Source: Cardiocondyla obscurior (taxonomy: Eukaryota; Arthropoda; Insecta; Hymenoptera; Formicidae). From it: a DNA stretch of 64,000 bases. Position numbers and translations under genes: made by a program. The stretch is from assembly GCF_019399895.1 (NCBI RefSeq), contig NC_091867.1, forward strand, positions 3,038,001 to 3,102,000. Direction: 5' to 3'. Positions 61,281 to 64,000 of this stretch are shown in pieces. The notes beneath the pieces were generated by a model that was not told where the DNA came from, did not search any database, and worked only from the letters and a program-made list of their open reading frames with translations. Position 1 is the first letter of the stretch, and each line of letters starts with the position of its first letter.

Positions 61281-62115
61281 AACGAAACAACTTGGTAACG
61301 CAGAACACGATACCGAAAGTATCGACACCAGAGGGGAAAAAAACCAGGCCCAAACCGATTGTTTGAAGAGCAGCCAGCTATAGGATTCAGGTGCCTCAGA
61401 CTGCGTTTAGCGACACTACTCGGTCTACAGGGCCTATTCGGCTCGGCTCGGGACGAGAACGCCGGGAACGCTACATCACGCCAAGGAAGTGGTGCCTCGT
61501 AGCGAACTTGGTCGGAACTAACTGTCCGGTTCGTCATCGAGATATATGTTACTAATTTATTCGTAAATATTGTGTAAATGTAAAATGCATATGTATATAC
61601 CAATAATAATTTTATTACATTAATAATTATCGTTCCAACGGAATCCGCCACGAGCCGCCACGGCGCCTCCCTCCAAATTTACCGTACAAATAAACGGCAA
61701 GTCAGATCGATATTATTTTACAACTGTTTTACAGTAATATATATCGGTATAGATTTCTGTTTGTGGTTTAGGATATTTGAGGATTAATTTGTAAAAAGAA
61801 AAATATTTTTAATTAATGTTTTTGCAACGAAAAATGGAACAGACTCCTCTTAGATTTTTCATTGCAATACAGTCGAAGCAGTAAACTTAACCTGAACCTA
61901 GCAGTGAGTAGCGACCAATAAACTATTGGCTTTGTTGTGCAGTTTTTTTTTTTTTTTTTTTTTTTTTTACCGTACGTACGAATCTAAATAAGTAATCAAT
62001 TAATTTTTCTACTTCTTTATTTTTTTAATTTATAAATGGTTTATATTAATTATTAAATATTTTTTTCTATTTATCACCATGCAGCAGGCTTATTTATTGA
62101 AAAAAAATTTTAAAC
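61281..62115. promoter_or_regulatory. Shared divergent promoter region of POLDIP3 and TAF11
   Basis: The two start codons are 835 bp apart on opposite strands with no other gene between. The POLDIP3 side (61.3-61.65 kb) is GC-richer, and the TAF11 side is AT-rich with a 28-T tract at 61943-61970. Two housekeeping genes in this layout suggest a bidirectional promoter. Start sites were not determined. Confidence 0.5.
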
Positions 62116-63175
62116 ATGGATAATATATTTGGCAAAGAAGATTCTGGAGATGAAAGAGAAGACGAACATAAAGATGCCAAGGAACATAAAGAAAACAAGA
62201 ATAGTCCAACAGATAATTTAGGGTCTAAGGATATTGAAACTATAGAGAATGACCATATGCAAGTTAAGGTATATTGAATCCTGTCAAAGCATTAAATTCA
62301 ACAAGTAGTTTAAAATTTTTAATTTTTAAATTAATTATATTATTTATAATTTAGACTGAATCAGATGCAATGAGCTCTCAATCACAGTCAGATCCTGAAG
62401 AAATAGAAAATACAGGATCTAATTCTGCCTGTCCTATTGACGAAACGATGGAGACTATGAAGCAAGAACTTGACGCGAAAGAAGAAGAACAGACTGCAGA
62501 AGACATATTCAGTAACGACATTATAATACCTCGCGCTAATCCAGTCAGCACAAAAGAAAGACGAGAAAGTAAGGAGAAAAGCAAAAAGGAGATAGAAGAA
62601 GAGGAAAGAGAAAAGATGCAGTATGTATTTAATATCCAAGTGTTTATACACTGGCTTAAGAATATACTTAAGAATTATATGTTTACAGGGTGTTAGTATC
62701 TAATTTCACTGAAGATCAACTGGATAGATACGAGATGTATAGACGATCTGCATTTCCAAAAGCAGCTATAAAGAGGGTATCATTGTTAATTTTTCTGTTT
62801 TACTATTATTTATATTTAAAAAATTGTATTTTATTATTAACAAAGTATTATAATAAATATGTTTTTTTAGATCATGCAAACGATAACAGGTTGTTCGGTG
62901 TCTCAAAATGTTGTTATAGCAATGTCAGGAATAGCTAAAGTATTTGTCGGCGAGATTGTTGAAGAAGGTAAGAGTTATTTCTTATTGATATTATTAAAAA
63001 TCATTAGAATTTTATTCTAAATTTTTATGCTTGTTATACAGCTTTAGACGTTATGGAGGCCCAAAACGAGACTGGTCCATTACAACCAAAACATCTAAGA
63101 GAGGCTGTTCGCAGATTAAGGCTGCAGGGTCAAATACCGAATGGTCGAGCGAACAAAGCTTTTTTCAGATTATAA
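62116..63175 (+). CDS. Taf11: TAF11, TFIID subunit
   Basis: Five coding exons: 62116-62268, 62355-62620, 62689-62776, 62871-62967 and 63042-63175, giving 245 aa. TAF11 pairs with TAF13 through a histone fold within TFIID and contacts TFIIA and TBP in RNA polymerase II initiation. The N-terminal 135 residues are acidic and low-complexity (many Glu, Asp, Lys). The conserved C-terminal histone-fold domain is complete: NFTEDQLDRYEMYRRSAFPK, then RIMQTITGCSVSQNVVIAMS, AKVFVGEIVEEALDVME and LREAVRRLRLQGQIPN. It ends a few residues later, as in the family. The N-terminus is longer than in fly (about 196 aa). ATG 62116 (ACATGGATAAT) is the first in frame. Confidence 0.97.
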
Positions 63176-63594
63176 TTACGTGATATTAATATATGATTTT
63201 ATCTATTTTATCTTCAAGTAGATTAAGCATTGTCACGTGTATTTTTATATTAATGTATAAACTACATAGTAATTTTGAAATATAAATTAATGTAACGTTT
63301 TACATCTTACTATTAAATCGTTAAGACGTGTTAATACAGATATTTTAACATTTAATTTAATTATTAAAGTATCTAATATACAACTTTGCATGAACATAAT
63401 TTTATATTTCCTTTTATTTGTTTGAAGTATTATTAGATTTTACAGTTTAATATTACGATTTTATTCTGTGAACTTAGATACATTTAAATTTTTTATCGAT
63501 ATTCATACATGTCCATAACCACGCGATATGAGAATCGAAAATATGATATGCAAATATTACTTAAACTAATTTTGATGTACAATATTTACTTTAG
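63176..63594 (+). other. TAF11 3' UTR and intergenic or intronic DNA
   Basis: AT-rich, no coding signal. ATTAAA near 63312 could be the TAF11 poly(A) signal. The first exon of the next gene may lie here or be absent. Confidence 0.4.
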
Positions 63595-64000
63595 ATGCGT
63601 GAATTATGAAATATTAAGTTTACCAAAATCATGTACCGCTGAAGTAGTTGCAGTTAACACGCCCAGTTATGGGCACAATAAAGTGTCAACTATTGATTTA
63701 AACGAATTTAAGAGGTAAGGTTGCTACGTTTGCTCGAAGAGTATTATCTATGCCTATAAACGTTCTCATTTTTGTATATGATGATTTACTCCTCGAGTTT
63801 TGTCTAATTAACTTCGAATTTCTCAGTAATGAGAAACGCTACTATTTGGGCCTTTATTCAGGATCCTATCACCACTCCAATCAACAATTAGCAACAAATA
63901 AACCCAAGGTTTCTCAAGTGGAAAGCAAATATCTTAAGACATATAGCTTCGAGATTTCTGTTACATGTTTAGTTAACTAATATTTCATGTATTAGGTGGA
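63595..64000 (+). CDS. Exons of an unrecognised gene, partial
   Basis: Acceptor TTTACTTTAG at 63594 leads into 63595-63714, which reads CVNYEILSLPKSCTAEVVAV and then NTPSYGHNKVSTIDLNEFK. It ends on AG|GTAAGG. A second exon starts at 63827 in matching phase (SNEKRYYLGLYSGSYHHSNQ, then QLATNKPK). That exon may end at 63908 (AAG|GTTTCT) or read to a stop at 63978-63980. A further acceptor-like TTAG lies at 63993-63996. Balanced composition and compatible splice phases support a real gene. The ATG was not identified and I do not recognise the family. Confidence 0.5.

Overview
This 64 kb window is animal nuclear DNA, almost certainly from an insect and most likely a hymenopteran such as an ant. 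The evidence is spliced genes with short AT-rich introns, GT-AG junctions, eukaryotic poly(A) signals, eight recognisable insect-type orthologues, and a strikingly CpG-rich noncoding block. The species is an inference; no species-diagnostic marker was seen.

Layout, left to right. (1) 1-1016 (+): the last four coding exons of the NURF subunit E(bx)/NURF301/BPTF (PHD finger plus bromodomain), then a long AT-rich 3' region. (2) 5323-9635 (+): HPS4, a BLOC-3 subunit, 11 coding exons. (3) 11892-14889 (+): 4-hydroxyphenylpyruvate dioxygenase (HPD), 12 coding exons, with a separate exon carrying only the ATG. (4) 15765-17598 (-): nuclear transport factor 2 (Ntf-2), with two tandem homologous, apparently mutually exclusive last exons. 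(5) 17.6-26.2 kb: a GC/CpG-rich intergenic block. (6) 26164-31153 (+): inositol 1,4,5-trisphosphate 3-kinase, 5 coding exons. (7) 32813-57278 (+): centrocortin/CDR2, with three alternative first coding exons spread over 19 kb of CpG-rich intron, a shared coiled-coil body, and a large last exon. (8) 59089-61280 (-): a POLDIP3/SKAR-like RRM protein, head-to-head with (9) 62116-63175 (+): TAF11. (10) From 63595 (+): exons of an unrecognised gene that runs off the window.

Exon chains were built by hand from splice signals. Reading frame is kept across every junction, and the product lengths (HPS4 869 aa, HPD 380, Ntf-2 130, IP3K 440, centrocortin 733, POLDIP3 423, TAF11 245) fit the families. The genes are not an operon or pathway. 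Their functions are chromatin remodelling, organelle biogenesis, tyrosine catabolism, nuclear import, inositol signalling, centrosome biology, mRNA export and basal transcription.

The most interesting structure is in the 1.66 kb intron between centrocortin coding exons 6 and 7. Two open segments (54546-54803 and 55173-55457) each follow a good splice acceptor, each continue the upstream frame exactly, and each encode a tail with hydrophobic segments. The second ends directly on an AATAAA signal inside a 13-bp inverted repeat. If used, they would make membrane-associated, C-terminally truncated centrocortin isoforms, which I do not know to be described. The tandem Ntf-2 terminal exons are the best-supported alternative-splicing case.
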